64,000 nt of DNA from Scolanthus callimorphus (GCA_033964015.1 CM066920.1:1054001-1118000), one strand, 5' to 3'. Shown: positions 23,650-35,167, numbered from the stretch's first letter. Numbers and translations are program-made. The notes: a model not told the origin generated them from the sequence alone.

Positions 23650-23862
23650 GAAGACACTACCCTCACATACACTACACTAACCGGAACCACAGGGACGGGA
23701 GTTGCCCAACTTCTGTGTCACAGAACTCACCATACTAACACACACACTCATGTTTGTAAAACTGGTTTCTATAAGTATAGGATGAGTTATCCATACATGT
23801 AAAGCGCTTAGAGCTTTGAGGATAAGCGCTATATAAGCACCTACTTTACTTTACTTTACTCA
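23650..23862 (+). mobile_element. 3' end of a non-LTR retrotransposon (CR1/L2-like tail)
   Basis: The segment ends AAAGCGCTTAGAGCTTTGAG, GATAAGCGCTATATAAGCAC, then a short TTTAC tandem tail. 'GCGCTATATAA' followed by a short tandem repeat is a typical 3' end of CR1/L2-type elements. Only the tail is present. Confidence 0.6.
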
Positions 23863-23939
23863 CGAGGAAAGACCTATTTGTCCCTTTTATTGTTTTTAGT
23901 GAGATCACCCATTTTAAAGTAGTTTTTGATATTATATAT

Positions 23940-24053
23940 ATTATTATAAATTTTAATCTAGTTTTCATTTTATATGTATATAATTTTGTAAATAGCCATA
24001 ATTCAGCCTTCGGCTGCCAAGGTTTTATTAAAGTCTATCTATCTATCTATCTC
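23940..24053 (+). mobile_element. second non-LTR retrotransposon 3' tail with (TCTA)n
   Basis: CAGCCTTCGGCTGCCAAGG, then TTTTATTAAAGTCTATC and four or five TCTA/TCTATC units. The polyadenylation-like end and tetranucleotide tail suggest a 5'-truncated LINE. There is no coding part. Confidence 0.5.
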
Positions 24054-25032
24054 ACACGCCGTTTACAAGAACAAGCAAAGAATTTCGTCATCTGAGTCGC
24101 GCTTCACGCACATGAATAATAATAATAACTTCGTCATTTGCGGCGCGCATTTGTTCGCATATAATATAACCTTGTTGGCTCAGGAGCCCATCAATAGAAT
24201 GTTTCATCTAACCTATATAGTTGAGATAGCATACTTCCTGGGCTCCTGGCAGGCTTTGTTTACTATACCGTACACAAAACATGTTCATCGACGGCCTTTC
24301 TCTGAGGCTTGATGAAATGCGTTTGTCAAAATTCGGAAGAAAATGCGACCACCTTTTTTCTGTAAAATGTCTTCAATACTAGGTCAAATAGGGGACGAGA
24401 GAGGTGGGATCACATTATCCATTGCACTTATAGAGGGAGGATCACTGCATTTTTACAGCGTATTACCCAAAATCTTCTCACGTAAATAATCGAGGCGATA
24501 AATAATGACCGCGGTTTCTTAGCTTTGACAGAAGTAAGAAAAAAGTATTTCTGCTATTAAGAAGAATGAAAGAGACATTGCATCACTCGGACAAGAGTTT
24601 ATCTGACAGGTTTTTCAGAAAATATAAATTAAATGGAGAGGGTCCCATTTTTTTTTACCTACCACTGGGGGAGGGTCTATTTTTTTTGTTATGTTCAAGG
24701 GGAGCGTCCTAATTTCTTTTAGCCTTGTTTGAAAAAATGGGAGCCCCCCCCCCCCCCCCCCCCGGTAAATAATGACACGTCTCTTAGAACCACTGCTCGC
24801 AGTACACTTTCTTTTGTAAGACAATTTTTTTTTTCAAAATCCAGCTCAATTTGGTCGGCTTAAGTTATAAAAGATTGATGAAATTTCCTGTAAATAATAC
24901 TTCTCAGCGTGAGGCTATTACCATGATCTGAATGCAAAAGCGAGCACCAGGTGGTCTTGAAATCCGGCAAAAGACAAGTAAGAGTTTTATTGGATTTCAC
25001 TAAACTGGACGCAAATACAGTTCTCGCGGTAA

Positions 25033-25722
25033 TATGGCGCGCCATATGGCTCAAAAATAAAAATATACTGGTTGAATTAGAATATATCCATGTCGATGAG
25101 GAAAACAGTGTCAATTGCAGATTTCTAAAATAGCGTCGTCAACGATGAGGAAAACTCTATTGATAAGGACAACAAAAACTCTGTCGATGAGGAAACAACT
25201 CTGTTGATAGGAAAAACTTTGTCGATGAGGAAAAAACTCTGTCGATGAGGAAAAAACTCAGAGTTTTTTCCTATCAACAGAGTTTTCCTCATCGACAGAG
25301 TTTTTTCCTATCGACAAAGTTTTTTCCTCATCGACAGAGTTTTTTCCTATCGACGGAGTTTTTTCCTATCGACGGAGTTTTTTCCTATCGACAGAGTTTT
25401 TTCCTATCGACGGAGTTTTTTCCTATCGACGGAGTTTTTTCTATCGACAGAGTTTTTTCCTATCGACGGAGTTTTTTCCTATCGACAGAGTTTTTTCCTA
25501 TCGACGACGGAGTTTTTTCCTCATCGACAGACGTAGAATTGTCCTTCTTGATTGAGTTTTTTGTGATCGTCAAGTCTTCTATTTCCAATCGACATAGGTT
25601 TTTTCCTAATAGATGACGACACTATTTTAGATATCGCCAATTGACACTGTTTTTTTCTCCTCGACATAGATTTTTTAATTCAACCAATATATTTTTATTT
25701 TTGAGCCATTTGGCGCGCCATA
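25033..25722. mobile_element. 690 bp foldback element with internal 19-20 bp repeats
   Basis: The outer arms begin TATGGCGCGCCA on both sides and continue inward with GGCTCAAAAATAAAAATATA and AGTGTCAATT on the left, complemented on the right. Near the centre the arms become arrays of a 19-20 bp unit: GATGAGGAAAAAACTCTGTC on the left, and GAGTTTTTTCCTATCGACG repeated about 14 times on the right. The axis is near 25259. The right array is longer than the left. The long frame through it is an artefact. Confidence 0.85.
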
Positions 25723-25967
25723 CGGTAAACATCGAGACGATACGACAACAAATCTAATGTCCTTTTATTAGTTTTGGGACTGTTATTAGCGGAGCACCAT
25801 AGGTATCGCAGGAAGAATACAATAGCTCAAAGTAGAACTCAGGTATACGATCGAGTTCATTTTTCATGGTTCAGCGGTATTCCCATACTGGTATCGCTGG
25901 CGCGTCCGTGCGTGCGTGCGTGCCTGCCCCACCACAGGTAAACCAAGACCCTTCTCCGTTTTTAATT

Positions 25968-26445
25968 ATATCTCAGGAAGGGATGAAGCTCAGACAACCA
26001 AACTTGGGTGAAGTTGTCTTAGTGACAAGGGGGGGTGCAACTGCATGGTCACGTGGTATGACGTCATCAATGACGTCATCATCGGAGAAAAACAAGATAT
26101 CTCGGGAAGGGATGAACCTCAGACAACCAAACTTGGGTGAAGTTGTCTTAGTGGCAAGGGGGGTGCAACTGCTTGGTCACGTGGTATTACGTCATCAATG
26201 ACGTTATCATCAGAGAAAAACATATCTCGGGAAGGGATGAATCTCAAACAACCAAACTTGGGTGAAGTTGTCTTAGTGGCAAGGGGGGTGCAACTGTCTG
26301 GTCACGTGGTATTACGTCATCGATGACGTCATAAAACGAGAAAAGGTTGATATTTTGGATGGGATGAGCCTCAGACAACCAAACTTGGGTGAAATTATCT
26401 ACGTGGCAAGGGGAGTGCAAGTGCTTAGTCGCGTGGTATGACGGT
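25968..26445. repeat. four tandem copies of an about 127 bp unit with CRE-like sites
   Basis: Copies begin near 25968, 26097, 26222 and 26350 (the last is incomplete). Each has CTCAGACAACCAAACTTGGG (or a close match) and TCACGTGGTATGACGTCATC-like sequence. Perfect TGACGTCA occurs at 26059-26066, 26071-26078 and 26324-26331, with near-matches in the other copies. CACGTG E-box cores are also present. The array ends about 350 bp upstream of the GPCR start. Confidence 0.88.
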
Positions 26446-26795
26446 GGCAGGCTATCTATGTACAATGGCATTAACACATGTCTCATTAACACAGAAAAAT
26501 ATGTAGCCAGGAGCTCCGCTTTTAGCCAGTGGCTAAATCTATGTATTATCTTTACTTCTCTATCAAATTTAGAGCGTGCTAAATGTGACAAGCCACTCGG
26601 GTGCTTAATTATATTGCGCGGAAATGATTTTGCAATGTTGGTAAAAATTGATTCGAAGAGGCTAAAAATGAGTGTCACTTACTTGAGTGTTTTACAGCTG
26701 AATAAAATAGGCAGTGTCCTTTAATTATATTCATTCAGGTGGCGTGTATGGAAAAATGACAAACGATGTCGCATTAACAGAGAGAAGGAAGTGTA

Positions 26796-28198
26796 TTGAT
26801 GGAATATCGCTCTGGAGTGAAGAAGCCCAGAGCTCTCACAATCGAGAAACAATTTCACGCGATGAACTTCTCAGGTACAGCATCCACGCATATTGCCATA
26901 GTGACTGAAAATTGGAGCTCTGAAAAGATCGCGCTGGCAATCAATTTTCTAGTGCTATGCGGAGTTTTGGCCTCTTTTGGAAATATACTGGTCATATATG
27001 TGGTCCTAACATCAAAGCCATTAAGGGGAAAGGAGTCGAATATATTCGTGGTGAGCTTATCCTTGGCGGATAGCCTCGTGGGGTTGACTGTGATCCCGAT
27101 ATCAGCGGCAAGCTTGGCAGATGCGAGTCTTCTCGAAGACCAGTCTCTAAGTGACTTTCTCGGCTTCGCGAACTTTTTCTTCTGTATTTGTTCGATAATG
27201 AACTTAACAGTGCTGTCATTAGATCGATTTGTGGCTATAAATTTTCCGTTTCGATACATAAAGCTCATTACGAGTAAGCGCGCTTGCTGTATTTGTTTAA
27301 CAGTGTGGACATATGCAGCCGCCTGTGCGATCCCACCGAAGTTTGGAGTCAGCTCGTACGCATGTTTTATTCCAAATCTAGGTGTTTGTTTAGAGAAAGA
27401 CTGGTCAGAATCGTCCAAGAGTCTAATTTTCGCTTGTCTTGTCTTAGGTCTGACTTATGTTCTAGCGTTAGCCGTTATGATGTTCAGCTACTGGAAAATA
27501 TTCAAAGTTGCGCGCAGCCATTCACGTCAAATTAACGAGCAAAACCAGGCACAGCGAAACCAGTTTAAAAATTCACATCGAAGCGAAAGCAATAAAGGAG
27601 AACATATGGGAATTGTTGTCGCAACAGGAGCCATGAAACAACAAATATGCAAAGCGGAGACAAGTGGAGAAGAAGTTATGAAAACCCCGCTGTGGAAAAG
27701 AAAAGTATTAACGACCAGCATTTTTAAAAGTGCTAGGATTGGATCCCAAAATGACTTGAAATTAGAGGATATTTCCAGCTCATTTGCCGAATCGTCACCA
27801 CGTAAACTGAGCGAAGCAAAGGAGCTCCTCATTCGCAAAGAGATAAAAGGATGGTTAATCCACAAAGCGAGAGAAACGTTTCTTTGATGGCAGAAAGCGA
27901 GAACAGTTCAGTCAAGACTAAGTCGATCAGACTTTCCCGCGACACACGTAGTGATGTAAATGTTGCAAAGGGTTTCCTGGTGGTCATAGGGACGTATTTC
28001 CTCTGTTGGACGCCATTTTGCCTTGGGCTAGCTGTGGACATCATTCTTGGTCGAAAGACAGACCCGACTGTTAGTTTGGTTTTCCTGTGGACTGGCTACG
28101 TCAACAGTTTTCTCAATCCATTCATTTATACGTGGAAATACAAGCAATTCAGAGGGGCGCTTTGGAAGATCTGGAAAAAACACTGCGGTCATGGATGA
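26796..28198 (+). CDS. class A (rhodopsin-like) GPCR, single exon, one-base frameshift
   Basis: Seven-membrane-segment receptor. Frame 1 (26796-27887) holds TM1 with GNILVIY, TM2 with SLADSLVG, TM3 ending in LSLDRFVAI (a DRF variant of DRY), TM4, TM5 and a long third intracellular loop. Frame 2 (27851-28198, offset -1) holds TM6 with FLCWTPFCL and TM7 with NPFIY, then a helix-8 region and a stop. One missing base between about 27806 and 27887 would explain the break; joined length about 467 residues. At the position of the usual disulfide cysteine 3.25 there is Ser, and 3.32 is Asn, so an amine ligand is unlikely. NFS and NWS glycosylation sites lie near the N-terminus. The start could also be the Met at 26862. 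Ligand unknown; loosely adenosine/melatonin-receptor-like. Confidence 0.88.
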
Positions 28199-28275
28199 CT
28201 TTTTAAAGCTGACCAGAGCACAGTTGTCGTAATTCAATAGAGACAAAGGACCCGAGACAAAAGACTCCATGTAAC

Positions 28276-28579
28276 CATTCTCGTACCCAGAGCTCCCCGG
28301 CTCGTTACCTCGCGAAGGAGGCTCAAAAGAACACGCATGCTCAAAAGAAAATGGTGGTTTTATACCTCACAATTACTTTAAGAGCGTTCAAGTCAAAGGC
28401 ATAGGTTGAACAGACGACTAGGAAACGAATGTGAGTGTTATTTTGACAGACACGTTTTTATAATGCGAGATAAGCTACTTTTATATACGCGTGCCAATCA
28501 GCAGCGAAGGCCCTCAAATGGATGTCACCAGAGCCTCCCCTGCGAGGCGACGATCTGGAGAGCTCTGGGTTCGAGAATG
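28276..28579. mobile_element. 304 bp TIR element with 9 bp target duplication
   Basis: The ends are CATTCTCGTACCCAGAGCTC and, in reverse, CATTCTCGAACCCAGAGCTC (19 of 20 equal). The element is flanked on both sides by CCATGTAAC (28267-28275 and 28580-28588). It has no coding capacity. A 9 bp duplication points to a Mutator-like or related family, but the family is not proven. Confidence 0.9.
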
Positions 28580-28588
28580 CCATGTAAC

Positions 28589-29110
28589 ACAAACAACGAA
28601 GCTAACACAGAATATTCAAGAAAATTACCAGAAACATTTAATTATTTTAGTTACACTGCTGCTTTGACTTAAATACTTTCCATATTTAGAAAATATGTAT
28701 AAATATGTTTCTTTCTTTGTAGCATTTTGTTTGGCTTTTTCGCCCAGATCACTGCCCGGCCCCGCTACATGGAAAAGCTTTGTATTCGTGGCGGAAGCTG
28801 TGGATGGAGATTTTTTGGACGATGCTTCACGTGGTTGATTACAAGAACTAGAAACCTTTGGGTCGCTTTTGCGTAGAAAATAAAGGCTATTACTCCGTTA
28901 ATTACCCCGCAATTCGTTACCCCTGAATAAGAAGAGAAAACTGACAAGGATTCTGGTGGTTGTAGTCAAATGATGACATCCATTCTCCCTAATGAGGGGA
29001 GGGCCCTGACGCACAAGGTTTGGTGCCATCGTGTAAATGCCCTATATAGACAGCCCTCATGATTCCCTCCCTAGAGAAAGGGTTCGAGCTTGAAGCCCCA
29101 CTCAGACCAA
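28589..29110. other. intergenic, no gene seen
   Basis: Sequence between the TIR element and the 3' end of the Storkhead-box gene. A minus-strand open frame at 28765-28947 is short and unremarkable. I see no exon. Confidence 0.4.
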
Positions 29111-29111
29111 C

Positions 29112-29190
29112 CTAAATAACACCGATACTAAATAACACCGATACTAAATAACACCGATACTAAATAACACCGATACTAAATAACACCGAT
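29112..29190. repeat. five tandem copies of the 16-mer CTAAATAACACCGATA
   Basis: The copies are nearly perfect. The stop codon and last residues (FIGVI) of the Storkhead-box frame fall inside the first copy on the minus strand, so the array overlaps the coding end. Confidence 0.9.
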
Positions 29191-32100
29191 AAACGTAAGA
29201 CTCGAGTCCATCACAACCTGACCCTCTGCTATCGTAAGAGGCGACAGTGCCGAGTCATTTTCGATTTTTCTCAGTCTCGACCCAGATCGATAATCCGTCG
29301 AGGAAGCCGAGGACGAGATTTCGTCGAGAAGGACGTGGTCACTCTTCGTGTAAATCGATGACTGATCGTCCTTTTCCGAGCAAGCGTCGGTGTGGTCCGA
29401 GGTAGAATAAGACTGCTCGTATTTATGACAGCAACTGTTACCGTTACACTTACACTGTCCTGATTTCTTTACCAGCTTACTTTGATCATAGCAAATAGGG
29501 GACAAGCAAACCTCTTGTCTCGAGGACGGACGGTTCTTATATGACGTCACTTCCGGTGAATTCACGTCGTAGTAGCCATCGTCACGTGACAGTACGGGTG
29601 TTCGCCATGAGGATCGTTTGTTCGAGCTGCCGTGAAAGGAATGTCTGTACTGAAGAGTGGATCTAGAGCTTGCCGCACTCAGGCTCCGGGTGAGTGTTGA
29701 CGACGAAGAGGTGTACTGACTCCCCAAGGGGAGTGGTGTGGAGGTGAATTTTGCGCTATAACTTGGTGCCGTAACAGGAACACTCGTGCTGGTGTTCTTG
29801 GTCAGAATGTGCTGCAATGGAGAACACACCAGCGAGTCCCTCTCGGGAGCCTTCGCAATTTTTACCGGAATATAATCGAAGCTCCTTTCTCCCCGTATTA
29901 AAGAATTCCGATTAAAATTCTTAGAGCTTTCGCTTCCACTGCCTTTGCGGTCACTCTGTGGGGTTCCAAAACTTGACGTGGAATACCTGTGGTTTTCTTT
30001 CATAGGCTCGAGCTAGACAGCGGAGAGCTTTCCAGATCTACGGTTTGCGAATACGTGCTCATGGGGCGTACAATCCCTATTGCGCATGTACTATTTCTGT
30101 TGCTACTGCTCGAGAGATATCGAGTCTTCGTGGGCTCAACTTGCACCGACGATACCTCCTGACTTTTTGGAGCCGGAGGTCGTCTATACTCTGCGCTTCC
30201 GCGAACACTTAACTCTTGTTCAGCGGATTTTGTCAGTCTTGGCGAATTGTCACTTTCAGTGTTCGACAAACTTCGACTTTTGGAAATGGTTTTATTCGAA
30301 GGGGCTGTAAACGAATTGCTTCGTAAAAATTCTGGTCGCTTTTTGTTCGGCGCAATGAATGAACGACTTCTTGTGATTTTTTCTGGCTCTGTCATCTTTT
30401 GTTTGTGCGCTCTTTTAGTATAACTTGAGATGATATCCGAGTGCTTTGTTCAGATTCCTTTCGAGTACCCTGCGAGTTTTCTTTGCCTTTATCAGTTGCG
30501 GCTTGCAACAAATCTTCCTCTTTTAGCACAGTTATGGTGGTCGTCTTGTTCCTCGCGTTTCCCTCCTCCTTTTCGCTCTCTTTTTCTGAATGACTCTCTT
30601 GCGACGCTCCGGAATTCGATGATTTCCTTCCTTTAATAAACGACGCAATCTGGCCAAACACGTTCCCTTTGTTCTGTTTCCCTTTACTTTTCCCCTCGCT
30701 ACCACTATGATCGAAAGCGTTGGGTGATCCAGAACTCTCACTCGTTATGCTACTCACAACTCTAGACGCTTCACTACCTTGACCTGTGGCCGTGGAGTCT
30801 ATACTTGTGCTCAAACTATTTGCTTCTTTGCTAGACTCACGCCTTCTATGGCTGTGTGTTCTCTTGACTGCTTTCTTGTGCTTGTCGCACAAGTTCTCAC
30901 AATCTTTTTCCTTACTAGTGCTCTTCCTCTTGTGTGATTTTCCGTCTTTCTTTTTCGAAGCTTCACACATAGAACAATGACTCGCATCTTTCGCCTTCTC
31001 TCCTGATGCCGTGTTCTTCTCACCTTTGTCTTCCTCCTTTTCGTAACCTTTATCCGGGATAGCAAAATACCCATTTCCAGTGTAGAAAATCCGTCGTTCT
31101 TTGATCAATATCCCAAGACAGTCGTGGATCACGTGCACCTTAGGCACGTGCACGTATTGATACGTGTGTGCGAGGTACTGGTACACGTCCTTCTGTGTGC
31201 ACGGGAGTTGGTTCTCATTCAAAGTGCTAATGGCTTCGTACAACGCTTGGGTGAGTGGGAGGAAGGGCGCTTGGGGCACCAGTTCCATGCCAACCGAGCT
31301 GATATTTCCTGTCAAACAAACCAAACCAATATTGTGTATTCAGAAGGAGACATTGAGTGTTAGTTGTGTTAGCCATTTTTGGGAATTGAAATGCGATAGT
31401 ATGATCATGGACGTAGCTACCGCATGTCTGAGGGGGGACAGCAGTCCCTAAGAACTTGGATGGCAGCTTTACGAAATACCAGAAATACCTCCTATAAGGA
31501 AGTAATAAAATTGACAAAAACCTTTCATTTCGAAGGTTTTACCCCCAAACGAAAATTTCTAGGACACGGCCTTGGTGGTAGCCAATTATGGCCGAACGTT
31601 CTGGACACATCAGCCAACCTGACATCTATGCGTTTGTCTGGGGCTACTATATGATGTATCCTGTCAGTCAAAATACGACAGTATTGAAGTCCAGAAATAA
31701 GTTAGTAGCCGCAAAGGCGTGATCTCATGAAAGCGATCATGAAAGCGATGGAGCTAACGCTAAGCTAACTACAGAAAATCTACGAGAGTTATAGCCTGAG
31801 TATCAGGCGGAAGTTTATTTTTCCGTGAGAAGCTGAGGGAGGAAAAATTTTTTTTCGAGGAGGGGGAGGGTCCTGATACTCAGGCTACGAGAGTTGGGAC
31901 AAGTGTTAGGGCCTTGTGATAATCTCGACCATAACAAAGAAATCCCTTATATGATGTGTTTAGATTCGCTGATGAACCCCCAAGACATTAATAAGTACCA
32001 CAAATTACATTAGTATACCAACATAACATTAACCGCAATTACTGAAACACGCTAGATCACAATAGATAAAACGTTCCCGCAATCTTTTCATCGTGGCGCT

Positions 32101-33996
32101 AAAATTCATTTACGAATAAATAATTTATCTTCCTTTTAACACTGTTGGTTTCACGAAATCTATGTAAACTCATTACAAGTAAACTGTCAAACTTATTGCA
32201 GGTTGTTTACCCATGTCACGGTCTACGCAAATGGAAATTCATCGGCAAAATCGACACGCAATAGAACCCATGGCGAAAAGGGCTACGTGATTTGGTTAAT
32301 AAATCCTTCTAGTACTTCAACGAAACTTCAAGCTTAATTAATTTATCACTTGAATGAACACTTCGTTGCTTTGTTTTGAGTTCTAAATACGTTTTTTGCC
32401 GCCGCGCATCCGCCCTGGAGGCAAGCCGTTTGAGGAATATTTTATCCTGCATAATAGGCTTACCCTCAATTTATTGTCCCAAACAAAAGCACAAACGCTA
32501 AAGAAAGTTCTACAACAGATGAAAAACATTAAAAACAACGGAGTTAATCTTAGAAGCAGTTTCCTAGATCACGCATAGCCGTTTCCTAGATCACACAAGT
32601 TTCTGTGCTTAGAGACTTAGAGAGCTTTGCGATGTAACTGTAAAATGTAAACAAAGTACTAACTAGCAATAGCTTGTTGATTAAAGTTTGCTTGTGTAGA
32701 TTTTTCATAACTAGGCAAACTAGAAGCACTGTTCCTCGTGTGATTAATAAAAGGTTGAATACCTAGTGTGATTGTATTTTCTCCTAGAGTAGAATGCATT
32801 GTTAACTTGATCAATGCTGCACTGTATTTCCAGTCATGTTTAATAGACCGACAATCGCTTGAAAAATCAATCAGTTTTAGCTCAGCTTTAGTTGAATACT
32901 ACCCTACAAAGAAAATTACATGTTTGATTTCAAAGCATACCGCAAGGCAGTAGCAGGATGTCTAAATTTCCAAACTACTTTCCATCTACATCATATATCT
33001 AGCTATTTGTACGCGAAAAACAAACAAGCAAATCTTATGACATCAAGACAAATTTTCTGATCTCAAATGTTGAATTGCAGTGATATGGCAATACTTTTAT
33101 TGGGGTCAACAGCCTCCTGATATCAAAGAGAAAAGTTGTTTTTGCTTCAGAATATAGAACTTTTTTTCCCTGAAGAGAGATGTTTGAGTGTGCACCTGTC
33201 CTGGTGAAATTGACACAGTAATCCGTTCAACCACAACAAGGTTATCTTTCATCGCTTCCTTTCCTCCTGCTAACCGCACTTCTCGAAACCTACGCCAGCG
33301 CCAGAATGTACGATGGTAGCTTCCATAATCTATCCATGCTAGGCAAAGGTTAAACTTTAGTTATGAAAATAGCGTGGGACGCTAAAAGAAGGTCAAAATC
33401 TTAGGCGAGAATAAATGTTGAAATCTTAATAATCAACGTCCTAAATCGTTTTGATGAGTGAAAAATAATAAAGTTGTTTCATCTCCTACGGTTATTAATA
33501 CGTCTTCGCGTTGTTGATACTAAAATGATTTCACTTATCCGAGTAAAATTCTAGTCTTGGAAGTACGTGCGGCGCGTGCGATAAAGACTAGTGTACATCG
33601 ACTAACTGAAATTTACTTACCGATCTCGCGAATAGCGAAGTTTAGGGGACTCCGTAAAAATCTTCGTCGCCATGCTTCTCTCAGGACATCTAGTTCATCC
33701 GTGGGACCTTTGATTAAAATTGTGGACGGTTGAATCCACCCAGCGTACTTCACATCGCTCAAAGTCTCGTTTAGCCTGGTATTCATTGTAGACTGATTTT
33801 CCTCGAGAAAGGAATCGAATATTTCTCTACCGGACGAGCTTTGTTTTGGTTGACTGGCGTACTCATTTGTACCGTCTACATTATGCGATTCGGCTACAGA
33901 ACTCGGCGAAAGCTGAATTCCAAGAATATTACTCAGTAATATGGAGTATTTAGGAGCTCTTGTACATTCCCTAGTGGCTTTAGAACTGGCAGCCAT
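29176..33996 (-). CDS. Storkhead-box (STOX-like) winged-helix protein, 2 exons, two one-base frameshifts
   Basis: Putative DNA-binding regulator. Exon 1 (33621-33996) ends with YAGWIQPSTILIKGPTDELD and VLREAWRRRFLRSPLNFAI, the conserved pre-domain of STOX1/2. Exon 2 (29176-31308) begins in phase with GNISSVGMELVPQAPFLPL and contains the winged helix (about residues 139-205), ending IKERRIFYTGNGYFAI. A long Ser/Lys-rich, probably disordered tail follows. The frame moves by -1 near 30392 and again near 30003; with two added bases the CDS closes at exactly 837 codons. At the second break the window is narrow (about 12 bp) and has no homopolymer. The 16 bp tandem array supplies the C-terminus. 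Domain assignment is strong; STOX1 and STOX2 cannot be told apart. Confidence 0.85.
31792..31887. repeat. palindrome in the Storkhead-box intron
   Basis: TAGCCTGAGTATCAGG at 31792 and its exact reverse complement ending at 31887 enclose about 64 bp that includes a GAGGGGGAGGG tract. The similar short motif TAGCCTGCTCGCAGG occurs at 7533 and 63811. Confidence 0.6.
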
Positions 33997-34424
33997 GATT
34001 TGATCACCGATACCACGGCTCCGTAGAGTCTAAAATACCGGCCACAAGCACTTGAGGATAAGTCACTCTCTCTATTCATAAGACCGGCCGATCCGAGGTG
34101 TCGATCGACCTGCCAATCAACAACCGGTGGCTTTTGTTGTGTAAATGCTGCCATACGGGAGGTCCAGTTTTTAGGGCTATCAAATCATTGTACATAGCAT
34201 AGCCTGGTATTTTCAGCCGTCTTTTCACTACATTGTCCCAGCAGAAGGACAAGACAATCTGCAAAGCTCCTTGACCAATTTCGATGTTTTGCATGTTTTT
34301 GATGACAGAGGCACTTAGACTTTGAAGAATTTGTTTGATTTTAGACTGATTTTAGTCACGGTTTGGTTTCTAGCAGTCGAGAAAGAAGGGTCGAGAATTT
34401 GCTCCGCATTTATCATGCTTTTTC

Positions 34425-34841
34425 TTATGCGCATACAAGCCTACTAATTCGGAGAGCAGTTGACGCGACTCGCATTGATTTCAAACGTTGCCACGTGATG
34501 CGATTTTTGAAAAAAGTCGCAGCGAATTCGTACTCTTTTACCCTAGCGATTTGGAAATGAGTCGAATTCTGTGGTGCACACGCTAATTTCTGTGAATTTT
34601 TGTGCTGCTTCAGTGGTTTTTTACTAACCGCCTTGGGGTCGGTCCACTCGTCGTGGTCGAGATCAGTATACGGTATCACGTCCGAAGCGGGGAGGGAGAT
34701 GTGCGGGGAGGGAGGTGACAAAAAGTGCGATTTGTCGTTATCAAAAAGTTTTCTCGAAAAAGCGCACGTGTCACCGAGAATGGCGATACTGGAAGCATCT
34801 TGTTCCATAATGCTAGACCCAGGGCGCTTTCCATTTGACAA
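34425..34841 (-). CDS. possible exon or small ORF, unrecognised
   Basis: Open for 138 codons upstream of the Storkhead-box gene on the same strand. Internal parts look protein-like (FSRKLFDNDKSHFLSPPSP and YTDLDHDEWTDPKAV). The 5' part overlaps the TIR element beginning at 34822, so a start at the inner MEQDASS is more plausible. No family is recognised. It could be a first exon, a 5' exon of the Storkhead-box gene, or chance. Confidence 0.25.
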   Translation of the reverse strand: MSNGKRPGSSIMEQDASSIAILGDTCAFSRKLFDNDKSHFLSPPSPHISLPASDVIPYTDLDHDEWTDPKAVSKKPLKQHKNSQKLACAPQNSTHFQIARVKEYEFAATFFKNRITWQRLKSMRVASTALRISRLVCA

Positions 34842-35167
34842 AAAAACCCCGAAATTTTCGGTTAGAATTCAAATGGAAAGCGCCAAACCTGGAAGAAATT
34901 TCGGAAATTTGGGACAACCTTCGAACCTTTGGAGCTTACCCCAGAACCTGGAAATTTCGAAACTTTCGGGTTATTTCCCCGAAAAGACGCTTTCCATTTG
35001 ATTTCCAACCGGTATTATCAAAAAAAATTCTAATAAATGGAAAGCATCCCAGCCTATTTCGACTCCCAGTGGAGACTTCACGTGATTTTTCGGTTTGAAC
35101 TGTTCCATTTGACCACAGGAATTCCCGGAAACTCGAACCAGAATTTTTTGTCAAACGGAAAGCGCCC
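34822..35167. mobile_element. TIR element, GGGCGCTTTCC ends
   Basis: GGGCGCTTTCCATTTGACAA at the left is matched by TTGTCAAACGGAAAGCGCCC at the right. Inner copies of GCTTTCCATTTGA and TGGAAAGC repeat the terminal motif. It is non-coding, 346 bp. Confidence 0.75.

Noticed and set aside
25245..25616. 123-codon frame rich in Phe/Ser
   Set aside because: It is a read-through of the tandem GAGTTTTTTCCTATCGACG array in a foldback element.
25866..26201. 111-codon frame with repeated REGMNLRQPNLGEVVLV
   Set aside because: It follows the about 127 bp tandem units upstream of the GPCR and has no other coding signal.
26855..27418. 187-codon minus-strand frame
   Set aside because: It is antisense to the GPCR membrane segments; the plus strand has clear receptor motifs.
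27851..28198. A separate two-membrane-segment gene
   Set aside because: It holds TM6 and TM7 of the GPCR (CWTP, NPFIY) in a shifted frame, so it is the 3' part of the same gene.
29176..31324. Three separate small minus-strand genes
   Set aside because: Consecutive frames are each offset by -1 and together continue the Storkhead-box tail; the phase closes when two bases are added.
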